Shown piece by piece: positions 17,813 through 26,486 of a stretch of DNA of 64,000 nt. This DNA comes from Candidatus Gastranaerophilales bacterium. GTDB lineage: Bacteria > Cyanobacteriota > Vampirovibrionia > Gastranaerophilales > Gastranaerophilaceae. Under the pieces are notes generated by a model that was given only the letters and a program-made list of their open reading frames with translations, did not search any database and was not told where the DNA came from. The DNA is taken from positions 1-64,000 of the forward strand of contig CALVAK010000011.1 in NCBI GenBank assembly GCA_944325525.1, read 5' to 3'. The number at the start of each line of letters is the position of its first letter. The stretch's first letter is position 1. A program made the position numbers and the translations under genes.

Positions 17813-20716
17813 ATGAACACAATAAAACCAGCAACATTTAATAATTCTGAAAAGACAATATTTGTAAAAAATCGTCTTTCAACAAACCATCCACCTTACA
17901 GCCCCAGTTTTAAGTCTGCACCATACAACATCAGTGCGGAAGCCAGTAAACAAATTATGGGTGTATTTTCACAACACTATGGTAATATTGGTGACAGACT
18001 AGGACAAAAAATAAATAAATTAGTAACATCTTCAAAAATATTAGAAAAGAGCTCTAGAATTTCAATAAAAGAAGGAGCTCTTTCTATTCGTGAAAAAAGT
18101 GTTATAAGAGGATTCGGAGAAAATTTAATTTTTCCTTTCATAAATCTCCCTTTATACGCAGTCAGCTGGGTGTTTAAAAGATTTCAATCAATTCCTTCCA
18201 TGAAAGACTGGGCAAGGAAAATATATGATAAACCGATATTAAGAATTCCAAGAAAATTAAATGAGCTTGATGAAAAAACAGATATGTTAAAAGGTATGCT
18301 TGAAAAAACTCAAGATACCATTGCAAAATTTGCTAAGGAAAGAGGTGTGACCAAAGAATATTTGATTGCACAATTAAATAAAACCGATGATACTCCTCAG
18401 GCTCAGCAACTTGTAAAAGAAGCTAACGAATATATAAAAGAAAGTTTATATAAAGTAAGTAACAAATTCTTCGATAAACACACAGGTAATTTTAATACAG
18501 CATATGAAAGACCGTTAAACAGAATAGTAACAGGTTTAATTCCGGTTGCTTTTCTGGCAAATGATGCATATAACCTTTCTGTAATGTGCGGAGATAAAAA
18601 AGAAGACTCTCTCAAAGAAGCTAACGAAAGGAAAATACAGGAAATTTCAAGAGTACTTACAACCGCATACATTCAATTGATAACCTTCGGAGCATTTACA
18701 AAGCAGGTAAATACTCTTCCGTGGTTTACTCCGTTAACTTCTGCGCTTACTGTCTTGTTCTCTGAAACTTCTTCAAGAAAACGTTTAGGAAAACCTGTTT
18801 TCTTCTTGTCTCCTGAAAAAGCAAAAGAGTATAACAGGCGTGAAAAAGAACTAGAAGAATCACAAGAAAAAGAAAACAATAATAAACTATTCAGTTTTAA
18901 AAAACAAGAAACAAAAACAAAAGAACTAACCCCTGCTGAGGCTGCAGTTAAAAATCTTACTCCTTTTGTTTCTCCTGATTCAGAACCAAAAGTATTTACA
19001 AGCTTTAAAGCCTCAAATAACAATAAGAATACAAATTCAGCAGAAACCATAAATAATAAAGCTACTGAAAAGAATGATAAAAAAGAACGAAAAGCATTAA
19101 TAAATTTTGATACCTTTAAAAAGGCTGTCGCTATACTTCTGGCCTCCGGATTCACATTGAGCTTCTTAAAAAACAGCTCATATACAAAAAATGCCAAAAT
19201 TATTACGACGATAAAAGACTTTGGAAAAAAATGTAAAGAAAAAATATATAATCCGCTTGCTTTTAAAGATTTTGAGATAACAAGTTCTGAGTTTGAAGTT
19301 CTTGCACAAAATTTGAAAGATGTAGGATGTAAAGAAATAGCTGAAGGTCATAGCTTTATAAAATCCAAATATGGCCGTATGACAGCAGATGGAACAATAA
19401 AAATGTTCAAAGGCAAACTGGAAGCATCAAAAGCAGCTCAAATTACTGTTGATGCTCTGGAAAGCCTTATAAATAACGGAACTAAATTTTCAGAAGCTGA
19501 TATTTCAAAAATAAAAGATTCTGTAAAAATTGCAATAAATCAAGAAGGAACAGCAATTACAGAAATGAAGTATGGTGCTGTCGCAAAAAAAGCTATAGAA
19601 ATAATTTCTAATAAAAAAGTTAATCTTTCGCCGGAAAATATTGAAACATTAAAAAAAGCAATAACAGAATCAGTAACTAAAAATGCAACTGAAATTCCAA
19701 TTCAAATCGATACGAAACTAAAACCGTTTGTTGATATAGTAACAGAACCGTTTAAATTCATAATGTCAGCATTAAGACTTCCGTTTAAATGTGTAACTCT
19801 ATTAATAAATCTTGCTGTTTCTCCTGTAGAGAAAAAAGCTGCTGAAGCTCTTATAGGAAAAGCTGAACTTACAAAATTTGAAAAAGCAGTACATAAAGTT
19901 ATAACCGAAATATACGGAGAAAAGAAAGCTAAAGCAGGAAAAACAAGCCAGGTTATTTTTGCAAATGCAATGGAAAAATTACAAAAGCAAACAAAACCAT
20001 ACAGAATGGCAAAAGAAATGCTTGAAAAAGCTACTGTTACCGGTTCTGCAGCTGAAATTAAAAAAGCTGAAGCTGCTTTGGATAAAGCTAAAAATGATTT
20101 GGCACGTTATGTAAATACAGCAGTTGAAAAATCATTTAACGGCGTTACACAGTCAAGTAATAAAAACACCGATTTAGCAATGATGACAAAACTTGCATCT
20201 TCTGCTGTTACTTCAGCATTCCTTGTTGCAGATAATTATAATATGGTAATGATAAAATCAAACGGTGAAGACAAACAAGGGGCAAAAGAAACTGCAAACG
20301 AACGTATAATCCAGAGATTAAGTGCTTTATTCTATCAAGCATTATTCATTAATTGGTTCAATGCAACATTTAGAGCTACCTACAACAGCTCATTAAGAGG
20401 TATGACAGAAGTTGCTATTCCTAATACATTAACAACTGAAATCCTTACAAGAAAATCTATTGGTATGCCTGTAGGAAGAAAAACATATGAAGAATTACAG
20501 GAAATCGATGAAAAAAATGAAAATCGTAAAGGATTTTTAGGAAAATACTTCAAATTTATGCGACTTTTAACAGGGAAGAAACCTTTAAAAGACAGACTGC
20601 CAAAAGAACAAAAAAATCAGCAAAAAACAAAAGAAACACCTGTAAATATATTGAATAACTCATTAAACAAAACAATATCAACCAATTTACTGGATAAATA
20701 TTTGATTAAGCAATAG
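17813..20716 (+). CDS. Large hypothetical protein with SFKSA motif and internal duplication
   Basis: 967 aa, no recognised family. It has no signal peptide, and an N-terminal SPSFKSAPYNISAEAS (about residues 31-46) resembles SFKGA in the 468-aa protein. Two parts look duplicated: about 240-320 (VAFLANDAYNLSVMCGDKKE...ANERKIQEISRVL) and about 798-880 (SAFLVADNYNMVMIKSNGED...ANERIIQRLSAL), with ANER at 270 and 827. Each copy has paired hydrophobic helices. Between them is a charged linker (340-430) and a Lys-rich helical middle part. The hydrophobic helices suggest membrane association or insertion. GGAAT lies before the ATG. No function is claimed. Confidence 0.72.
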   Translation: MNTIKPATFNNSEKTIFVKNRLSTNHPPYSPSFKSAPYNISAEASKQIMGVFSQHYGNIGDRLGQKINKLVTSSKILEKSSRISIKEGALSIREKSVIRGFGENLIFPFINLPLYAVSWVFKRFQSIPSMKDWARKIYDKPILRIPRKLNELDEKTDMLKGMLEKTQDTIAKFAKERGVTKEYLIAQLNKTDDTPQAQQLVKEANEYIKESLYKVSNKFFDKHTGNFNTAYERPLNRIVTGLIPVAFLANDAYNLSVMCGDKKEDSLKEANERKIQEISRVLTTAYIQLITFGAFTKQVNTLPWFTPLTSALTVLFSETSSRKRLGKPVFFLSPEKAKEYNRREKELEESQEKENNNKLFSFKKQETKTKELTPAEAAVKNLTPFVSPDSEPKVFTSFKASNNNKNTNSAETINNKATEKNDKKERKALINFDTFKKAVAILLASGFTLSFLKNSSYTKNAKIITTIKDFGKKCKEKIYNPLAFKDFEITSSEFEVLAQNLKDVGCKEIAEGHSFIKSKYGRMTADGTIKMFKGKLEASKAAQITVDALESLINNGTKFSEADISKIKDSVKIAINQEGTAITEMKYGAVAKKAIEIISNKKVNLSPENIETLKKAITESVTKNATEIPIQIDTKLKPFVDIVTEPFKFIMSALRLPFKCVTLLINLAVSPVEKKAAEALIGKAELTKFEKAVHKVITEIYGEKKAKAGKTSQVIFANAMEKLQKQTKPYRMAKEMLEKATVTGSAAEIKKAEAALDKAKNDLARYVNTAVEKSFNGVTQSSNKNTDLAMMTKLASSAVTSAFLVADNYNMVMIKSNGEDKQGAKETANERIIQRLSALFYQALFINWFNATFRATYNSSLRGMTEVAIPNTLTTEILTRKSIGMPVGRKTYEELQEIDEKNENRKGFLGKYFKFMRLLTGKKPLKDRLPKEQKNQQKTKETPVNILNNSLNKTISTNLLDKYLIKQ

Positions 20717-20786
20717 TATTACTCTTTTATAAATACAATAAGAAATTATTTTGTAATATATTATTTTGGTGTAAAATATAAAAAAA

Positions 20787-20859
<73 letters not shown>

Positions 20860-20961
20860 TTTTGTTTTAAACAAGTAACCATTTTAGAACTTTTATATTA
20901 GAACATTCTGCTTAATTTTTTTCTTTTGTTATATTTTCTTATTAACAAAATAGAGTTTAAT

Positions 20962-21101
20962 ATGAAAAAGTTTATACAAGAATATAAAATTTTTTATTTG
21001 CATCTATAATTTTTTCTTTATTAATAGCAATTATTTTTTCTCTTTTGTGTATACTAACATTACTTGATGAATCTGTAGAACTATCAAATATTAGCTTTTA
21101 A
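20962..21101 (+). pseudogene. Frameshifted small membrane-protein ORF
   Basis: An ATG frame starts MKKFIQEYKIFYL and stops at TAA 21007-21009. Shifting by one base near 21000 continues as ASIIFSLLIAIIFSLLCILTLLDESVELSNISF, ending at 21099-21101. Joined, it would be about 46 aa with one strong transmembrane helix. A single indel (real decay or an assembly error at the T-rich tract) explains it. The product is unrecognised. Confidence 0.4.
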
Positions 21102-21174
21102 TTTAATTCAAAACGACTTAATGGACACAGAACAAAACTGAAAGAGGCAAAACCTAATACCAATAAAAAAGAAG

Positions 21175-21191
21175 AACTCCTCAGGTGGGAC
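21175..21191. repeat. 17-bp copy of the tRNA-Asn 3' end
   Basis: These 17 bases are identical to 21307-21323, which hold the 3' acceptor strand, discriminator and first T-arm bases of tRNA-Asn plus two flanking bases. The copies lie 132 bp apart, start to start. Confidence 0.85.
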
Positions 21192-21306
21192 AGCTACGGC
21201 AATACCTCCGCATACAGGCTCACAAGTTTCACCTCCGGTTCAACTGTTCCATTGTATCAAACCACGGTTCTCGTCCCGGCAAGAAGACTTTCTTCAAACA
21301 ATAAAA
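21192..21306. other. GC-rich insert between tRNA-Asn 3'-end copies
   Basis: 115 bp of clearly higher GC than its surroundings. On the minus strand, 21226-21244 can form a hairpin whose two 3-bp stems flank tandem GA pairs. A plus-strand frame is open through the whole insert but has no Met start and runs into the antisense of the tRNA, so I do not call it a gene. I could not assign it to SRP RNA, RNase P, tmRNA, 6S or a riboswitch. Confidence 0.5.
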
Positions 21307-21308
21307 AA

Positions 21309-21380
<72 letters not shown>

Positions 21381-21394
21381 ATATCTATATTTTT

Positions 21395-21422
21395 ATAGTA
21401 TCAAAAAAAAATATATTGTAAA
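21395..21422 (-). promoter_or_regulatory. Promoter of tRNA-Asn
   Basis: On the minus strand, TTTACA (21417-21422) and TACTAT (21395-21400) are 16 bp apart, and the -10 ends 14 nt before the tRNA, as in tRNA-Phe. Confidence 0.55.
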
Positions 21423-21443
21423 GTATTTATTTAAAAATAGTTT

Positions 21444-23813
21444 CTATAAAAATAAACATCCTGCCCGATATATTATAAATGCAACAAACCAGGCTATTGA
21501 ACACTGGCATATTATAACAAGCAGGGCATACTGTCTGCCCAGTTCTCTTTTTACTGTAGCAATTGTTGCCACACAAGGTGTATACAACAGACAAAAAACT
21601 AGAAATACAAAAGCTGTTAATTTTGAAAATATTAACGGCAATTTGGAAGTATCTCCGCCCATTAATACGCTAATAGTACTTACAACACTTTCTTTTGCCA
21701 TAAACCCTGTAATAAATGATGTAGATATCCGCCAATCATCAATTCCTAATGGTCTAAATACAGGTGAAATAAAATTACCCAACAAAGCTAAAATACTATC
21801 TGAAGAATCCTTCACCAGATTCAATCTAATATCAAATGTTTGTAAAAACCATATTATTATTGTAGCCCAGAAGATTATTGTAAATGCTTTTGTTATAAAA
21901 TCTTTTGACTTTGTATAAATTAGCCTGTATACATTTATAGGACTAGGCAGTCTGTAATTTGGAAGTTCCATGACAAAAGGGACAGGTTCACTTTTAAAAA
22001 TAAAAACTTTCATAAAACAAGCAAAAATTATTCCTGTCACTATTCCTATTATGTATAAACATAAAATAACTAATATTTGATTTTCCTTAAAAAAAGCAGC
22101 TGTAAATAGTGCATATATAGGAAGTTTCGCAGAACAGCTCATAAAGGGTGTTAAAAAAATTGTCATTTTTCTGTCACGTTCAGAAGGCAGAGTTCTTGTA
22201 GACATTATTGCAGGAACGCTGCAGCCAAAACCCATAAGCATGGGGACAAAACTTCTTCCTGAAAGCCCTATTTCTCTAAGCATTTTATCCATTACAAAAG
22301 CAACTCTCGCCATATATCCCGTATCTTCTAATATGGATAAGAAGAAAAACAAAACAACTATAACAGGTAAAAAACTAATTACACTACCGACTCCTGCGAA
22401 AATTCCGTCTATTATTAATGAATGTATAACAGGATTTAATCCATATCTTGTTAGTGAAACATCAACAATTTTGGTTGTATTATCTATCACTACATTTAAA
22501 ATATCAGAAAGAAATGTACCGAAATGTCCGAATGTCATATAAAAAATAAAAGTCATTATGAGAAAAAATGCTGCTAATGCAGTATATTTACCCGTAAGTA
22601 TTTTATCAATGTTCAAAGATATTTTTTGTTCTGCGGATTCATCTTTCTTTATAACAAAATTTAAGCATAGTTTTTCTATAAAGCTAAATCGCATATCTGC
22701 CATTGCCGCCTTTTTATCTAAACCGGTTTCTTTTTCCATTTGAACAACAATTTGATTACAGGTTTCAATATCATTTTTATCTAAATTAAGAACCTGAAAA
22801 ATAAGTTCATCACCTTCTGCTATTTTTGAAGCTGCAAATCTTGTAGGTATACCGGCTTCCCTTGCATGGTCTTCTATTATATGGATAATGGAATGAATAC
22901 ATCTATGTAAAGCACCTTCCTTACCGTCATTTTCTTCACAAAAATCTAACCTTTTAGGATGTTCACTATATTTTGCAATATTTATTGAGTGTTCAACCAG
23001 TTCCTCTATTCCCTGATTTTTTGAAGCAGAAATAGGTATAACAGGAACTCCTAAAATTGATTCAAGTCCATTAACATCAATACTTCCGCCATCAGCAACA
23101 ACTTCATCCATCATGTTTAATGCAATTACCATTGGAACGTCAAGCTCTATCAACTGCAGCGTAAGAAAAAGATTCCTTTCAATATTCATTGCATCAACAA
23201 TATTAATAATTCCGTCAGGTTTTTCATTTAGAATAAAATTCCTCGTTATTATTTCTTCACTGCTGTATGGAGATAAGGAATATATTCCGGGAAGATCAGT
23301 AATTGTAATATCTTTATTGTTTTTAATATTACCCATAGTTTTATCAACTGTAACCCCTGGGAAATTACCCACTCTCTGATTTGAACCAGTCAATCTGTTA
23401 AACAATGTTGTTTTGCCGCAGTTTTGATTGCCGACAAGAGCAAAAGACAACTTTGTTTTTGGAACAACTTTTGTTTTTCTTTCGCTGTATATTACCGATT
23501 CACCTTTTCTTGAATGTTCTATTTCTACGAATTCTTTATTCTTTTTAGGACAATTATGAGCATCATGAATATCTTTAATTGCAATTTTTGAAGCATCGTC
23601 TTTTCTTATGGTTAATTCATATCCTCTTACTCTGATTTCCATTGGATCACCCATCGGTGCTGTTTTTATTAAGGTAACTTCAGTCCCCGGAGTAAGCCCC
23701 ATATCAAGAATATGACATCTCAATGATACATCTTCACAGTTTACAGATTCTATTATCGCGTCCTTACCGGGCGTAAGATTATCTAAAGTTATTTTTTCCG
23801 CAATTTCAACCAT
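21444..23813 (-). CDS. feoB: Ferrous iron transporter FeoB with fused N-terminal FeoA domain
   Basis: 789 aa from the ATG at 23813, which has GGAG 9 nt upstream; an ATG 7 codons earlier has no such site. Residues about 1-85 are a FeoA/SH3-like domain (LRCHILDMGLTPGTEVTLIK...EIRVRGYELTIRK). A GTPase domain follows with G1 GNQNCGKTTLFN, G2/G3 NFPGVTVDKTMG and DLPGIYSL, and NMMDE as G4. The membrane part has the two Gate motifs (SILEDTGYMARVAF, GFGCSVPAIMSTRTL and the second repeat GFMAKESVVST, YTPCVATIATVKRELG). It imports Fe(II) under anaerobic conditions. No separate feoA or feoC lies nearby. Confidence 0.96.
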   Translation of the reverse strand: MVEIAEKITLDNLTPGKDAIIESVNCEDVSLRCHILDMGLTPGTEVTLIKTAPMGDPMEIRVRGYELTIRKDDASKIAIKDIHDAHNCPKKNKEFVEIEHSRKGESVIYSERKTKVVPKTKLSFALVGNQNCGKTTLFNRLTGSNQRVGNFPGVTVDKTMGNIKNNKDITITDLPGIYSLSPYSSEEIITRNFILNEKPDGIINIVDAMNIERNLFLTLQLIELDVPMVIALNMMDEVVADGGSIDVNGLESILGVPVIPISASKNQGIEELVEHSINIAKYSEHPKRLDFCEENDGKEGALHRCIHSIIHIIEDHAREAGIPTRFAASKIAEGDELIFQVLNLDKNDIETCNQIVVQMEKETGLDKKAAMADMRFSFIEKLCLNFVIKKDESAEQKISLNIDKILTGKYTALAAFFLIMTFIFYMTFGHFGTFLSDILNVVIDNTTKIVDVSLTRYGLNPVIHSLIIDGIFAGVGSVISFLPVIVVLFFFLSILEDTGYMARVAFVMDKMLREIGLSGRSFVPMLMGFGCSVPAIMSTRTLPSERDRKMTIFLTPFMSCSAKLPIYALFTAAFFKENQILVILCLYIIGIVTGIIFACFMKVFIFKSEPVPFVMELPNYRLPSPINVYRLIYTKSKDFITKAFTIIFWATIIIWFLQTFDIRLNLVKDSSDSILALLGNFISPVFRPLGIDDWRISTSFITGFMAKESVVSTISVLMGGDTSKLPLIFSKLTAFVFLVFCLLYTPCVATIATVKRELGRQYALLVIICQCSIAWFVAFIIYRAGCLFL

Positions 23814-23884
23814 ATTCAATATCTCCAGATACATTTTAACACGGATTTCAAATTAAACCACCAAATAAGTTTATGTGATTTATA

Positions 23885-23913
23885 TTGTTTAATTACCTTT
23901 TTTTTTGTAAAAT
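23885..23913 (+). promoter_or_regulatory. Promoter of kdsA
   Basis: TTGTTT (23885-23890) and TAAAAT (23908-23913) are 17 bp apart. The spacer contains a run of nine T. A strong GGAGGG ribosome binding site follows before the ATG at 23940. Confidence 0.6.
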
Positions 23914-23939
23914 TTATATACGTCCGGAGGGTATAGTAT

Positions 23940-24761
23940 ATGATTAACACGATAAAATTAAAAAATTTTGAAATCGGTAAAAACAAACTGACAATCCTTG
24001 CAGGGCCATGTGCAATAGAATCAAAAGATATTCTTTTTAAAGCTGCGGATTACCTTAAAAAATTAACCTCTGATTTAGATATAAATTTTGTTTTTAAAGC
24101 TTCCTATGATAAAGCAAACAGAAGTTCCCTTAAATCATACAGAGGTTTAGGCATACAAAAAGGATTGAATCTTCTTTCAGAAGTAAAAAAAGAATTTGAT
24201 GTACCTATTGTTACAGATATACATAATCCCGATGAAGCGACTATGGCTGCAGAAGTCGCAGACATAATACAAATTCCTGCTTTTTTATGCAGACAGACAG
24301 ATTTACTCGTTGCGGCAGCAAAAACAAATAAAATTATAAATATAAAAAAAGGACAATTTCTGGCTCCAAATCAAATGAAATCAATTGCACAAAAAGTAAT
24401 AGATTCAGGAAACAACCAAATAACAATAACAGATAGAGGAGTATCGTTCGGATATAATAATTTAGTTTCTGATATGAGAGCAATCCCTATAATTCAAAAG
24501 ATGGGATTTCCAGTAATATTTGATGCTACCCATAGCGTTCAATTACCAGGAGGTTCTGGAGATTGTTCTTCAGGCGAAAGAGAATTTGTTCCAGTTCTTG
24601 CAAAATCAGCAACAGCTGCTGGTGCAAATGGCTTGTTTTTTGAAGTACATCCTGACCCCGACAGTGCATTATGCGACGGTCCTAACATGATTAATTTTGC
24701 TCAAGCAAAAGAAATTTTTTCTATTTGCAACGAAATATTTATGTTAGTTAACAAAAAATAA
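23940..24761 (+). CDS. kdsA: 3-deoxy-D-manno-octulosonate 8-phosphate synthase
   Basis: 273 aa. Condenses arabinose 5-phosphate and phosphoenolpyruvate to Kdo-8-phosphate, the first committed step of LPS inner-core synthesis. Motifs include LAGPCAIES, FKASYDKANRSS, FDATHSVQLPGG and EVHPDPDSALCDGPNM. Cys24 in GPCAIES, with the later His, Glu and Asp, marks the metal-dependent class, in contrast to the E. coli type with Asn. Its presence with lptA and lptC supports a real LPS outer membrane. It ends 3 nt from the convergent pseudopilin gene without a terminator. Confidence 0.96.
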   Translation: MINTIKLKNFEIGKNKLTILAGPCAIESKDILFKAADYLKKLTSDLDINFVFKASYDKANRSSLKSYRGLGIQKGLNLLSEVKKEFDVPIVTDIHNPDEATMAAEVADIIQIPAFLCRQTDLLVAAAKTNKIINIKKGQFLAPNQMKSIAQKVIDSGNNQITITDRGVSFGYNNLVSDMRAIPIIQKMGFPVIFDATHSVQLPGGSGDCSSGEREFVPVLAKSATAAGANGLFFEVHPDPDSALCDGPNMINFAQAKEIFSICNEIFMLVNKK

Positions 24762-24764
24762 TTT

Positions 24765-25511
24765 TTATTGAACAACATACCTTGCCTGTGCCCACGGATA
24801 ACCCTTTATAATTTGCCAGTTGTCCTTAATTATTAATGCACCGCAATAATTACCGTTTTTCATTCTGTTACAGTTATTATTATTACTTTCTGAAATTAAT
24901 TGTTCTCTTGAATATTCATGCCCGTATGGCAGAAATACTCCTTCATATTCCGGATGATCATCATTCTGAATCCAGTATTCAAAAATAAAAATATCTCTTG
25001 CTACAACATTAAGACGTTTTTTACCGTTCGTATCAATATAAAAATAAACAACTTTGTATTTATCATTAGAATATGTTTGAAGAGCAATAAAAGAACCGTC
25101 ATTCAGAAAAAATCTGGTCCAGGTTGTGTTCAGCGACTTTTCAGTGCCGTCTAGTTCTTTAAATGTATAATTACATACACCCTCGGCAGAATTTTTACAA
25201 TCACGTGAAATAACAAGAAATGGTTTTAAATATTTTTCAAAAAAAGAATAAGATCCTCTCTCACTTAAATTTGGTTCAAGTTCCCAGTCCTTTGAAAATC
25301 CATTCCTGACAACAGAACTGTTAAAACCGTTAGAAAATGTACTATACATCTTTTTTAAACGAACTACAGTCTGATCTTTATTATAATCTGCAACAATTGT
25401 ACCCATACTAATTGTAAATACAATACCTACAATAACAAGGGCAATAAGCGTTTCAGATAATGTATTACCCCATTTATAACCTTTTATAGTATTTGTATTA
25501 TTATTTAACAA
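24765..25511 (-). CDS. Type II/IV pseudopilin-like protein
   Basis: 248 aa. A short basic leader (MLNNNTNTIKGYKWG) ends in a prepilin cleavage site, G followed by NTLSE, with Glu at +5 and a hydrophobic helix (TLIALVIVGIVFTISMGTIV). The C-terminal globular part has cysteines and aromatic residues but no family I can name. Prepilin peptidase would process it for a type IV pilus or type II secretion pseudopilus. The start is TTG at 25511 with GGAG 7 nt before. It follows dapA by 54 nt on the same strand; no assembly genes are near. Confidence 0.78.
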   Translation of the reverse strand: MLNNNTNTIKGYKWGNTLSETLIALVIVGIVFTISMGTIVADYNKDQTVVRLKKMYSTFSNGFNSSVVRNGFSKDWELEPNLSERGSYSFFEKYLKPFLVISRDCKNSAEGVCNYTFKELDGTEKSLNTTWTRFFLNDGSFIALQTYSNDKYKVVYFYIDTNGKKRLNVVARDIFIFEYWIQNDDHPEYEGVFLPYGHEYSREQLISESNNNNCNRMKNGNYCGALIIKDNWQIIKGYPWAQARYVVQ

Positions 25512-25565
25512 TTAATACTCCATTGTTAGTTATATGATAAGACTTATTTTCGTATTCTGTTTTTA

Positions 25566-26474
25566 TCAATTTTTTAAAGTACTATTTAGATATTTATCAA
25601 GAACAGAAAATAATTCTTTTTTTTCATCTTCATCCAAAACCACCAGCGGTTTACGAACATATTCTCTTATTATTCCGGTATATTCCAAAGCTGCTTTAAC
25701 AGGAACAGGATTTGGAGCCATAAACAACTTTCTAAATAGAGGATATAATTTTAAATGCAATTTTAAGGCTTCTTCATTTTCTCCTTCAACAAAAGCATTA
25801 ATCATTTCTTTTATTTCACTGCCGGCGATATGAGAAGCAACACTTATAACTCCGTATGCACCGAGTGACATCATAGGAATAGTTAAACTATCATCACCGG
25901 AATAAATAACAAAATCTTGCGGACAGAGCATTTTTATATCACTTATTAAATCCAAATCAGAATTACTTTGTTTAACCGCAACAATATTTTTATACTCATT
26001 TGCTAATTTAGCAATAGTCACTGGCTGCATATTAACACCTGTTCTTCCAGGTATATTATAAAGAATAACAGGTAAGTCAACAGCTTTTGCAACAGCTGAA
26101 AAATGTTCATACATCCCTTTTTGTGAAGGTTTATTGTAATAAGGGACAACAGATAAAATTGCATCAGCTCCTAGATTTTTTGCCATTAGAGAAGAATTTA
26201 CTGCGGTTTCTGTTGAATTAGAGCCAGCACCCATAATTAATTTTACTCTGCCGTTTACTGTCTTTTTAACAAAAGCAAAAATTTCTTCTTCTTCCTCATG
26301 CGATAAAGTTGGAGTTTCACCGGTAGTACCTGCAATAAGAATTGCATCACTGCCAGTTGATATTAAATGATTTACCATCTTTTCAAGAGAATCAAAATCA
26401 ATGCTTAAATCCGGCTTAAATGGTGTTACCATTGCCGTAATAACTCTGCCTAAATTACATCTGATATTATTCAT
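25566..26474 (-). CDS. dapA: 4-hydroxy-tetrahydrodipicolinate synthase
   Basis: 302 aa TIM-barrel lyase that condenses pyruvate and aspartate semialdehyde, opening the diaminopimelate/lysine branch. AGTTGETPTLSHEE (substrate-binding Thr), YNIPGRTGVNM (catalytic Tyr) and VAVKQSNSDLD (Schiff-base Lys) are all present. It lies 12 nt after asd, the enzyme that makes its substrate, so the pair forms an operon. Diaminopimelate also feeds peptidoglycan. Confidence 0.96.
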   Translation of the reverse strand: MNNIRCNLGRVITAMVTPFKPDLSIDFDSLEKMVNHLISTGSDAILIAGTTGETPTLSHEEEEEIFAFVKKTVNGRVKLIMGAGSNSTETAVNSSLMAKNLGADAILSVVPYYNKPSQKGMYEHFSAVAKAVDLPVILYNIPGRTGVNMQPVTIAKLANEYKNIVAVKQSNSDLDLISDIKMLCPQDFVIYSGDDSLTIPMMSLGAYGVISVASHIAGSEIKEMINAFVEGENEEALKLHLKLYPLFRKLFMAPNPVPVKAALEYTGIIREYVRKPLVVLDEDEKKELFSVLDKYLNSTLKN

Positions 26475-26486
26475 ATTTAATCCCTC

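Noticed and set aside
21192..21306. SRP RNA, RNase P RNA or tmRNA in the GC-rich insert
   Set aside because: The SRP apical motif with AGCAG, the RNase P P4 signature and the tmRNA ends are absent on both strands.
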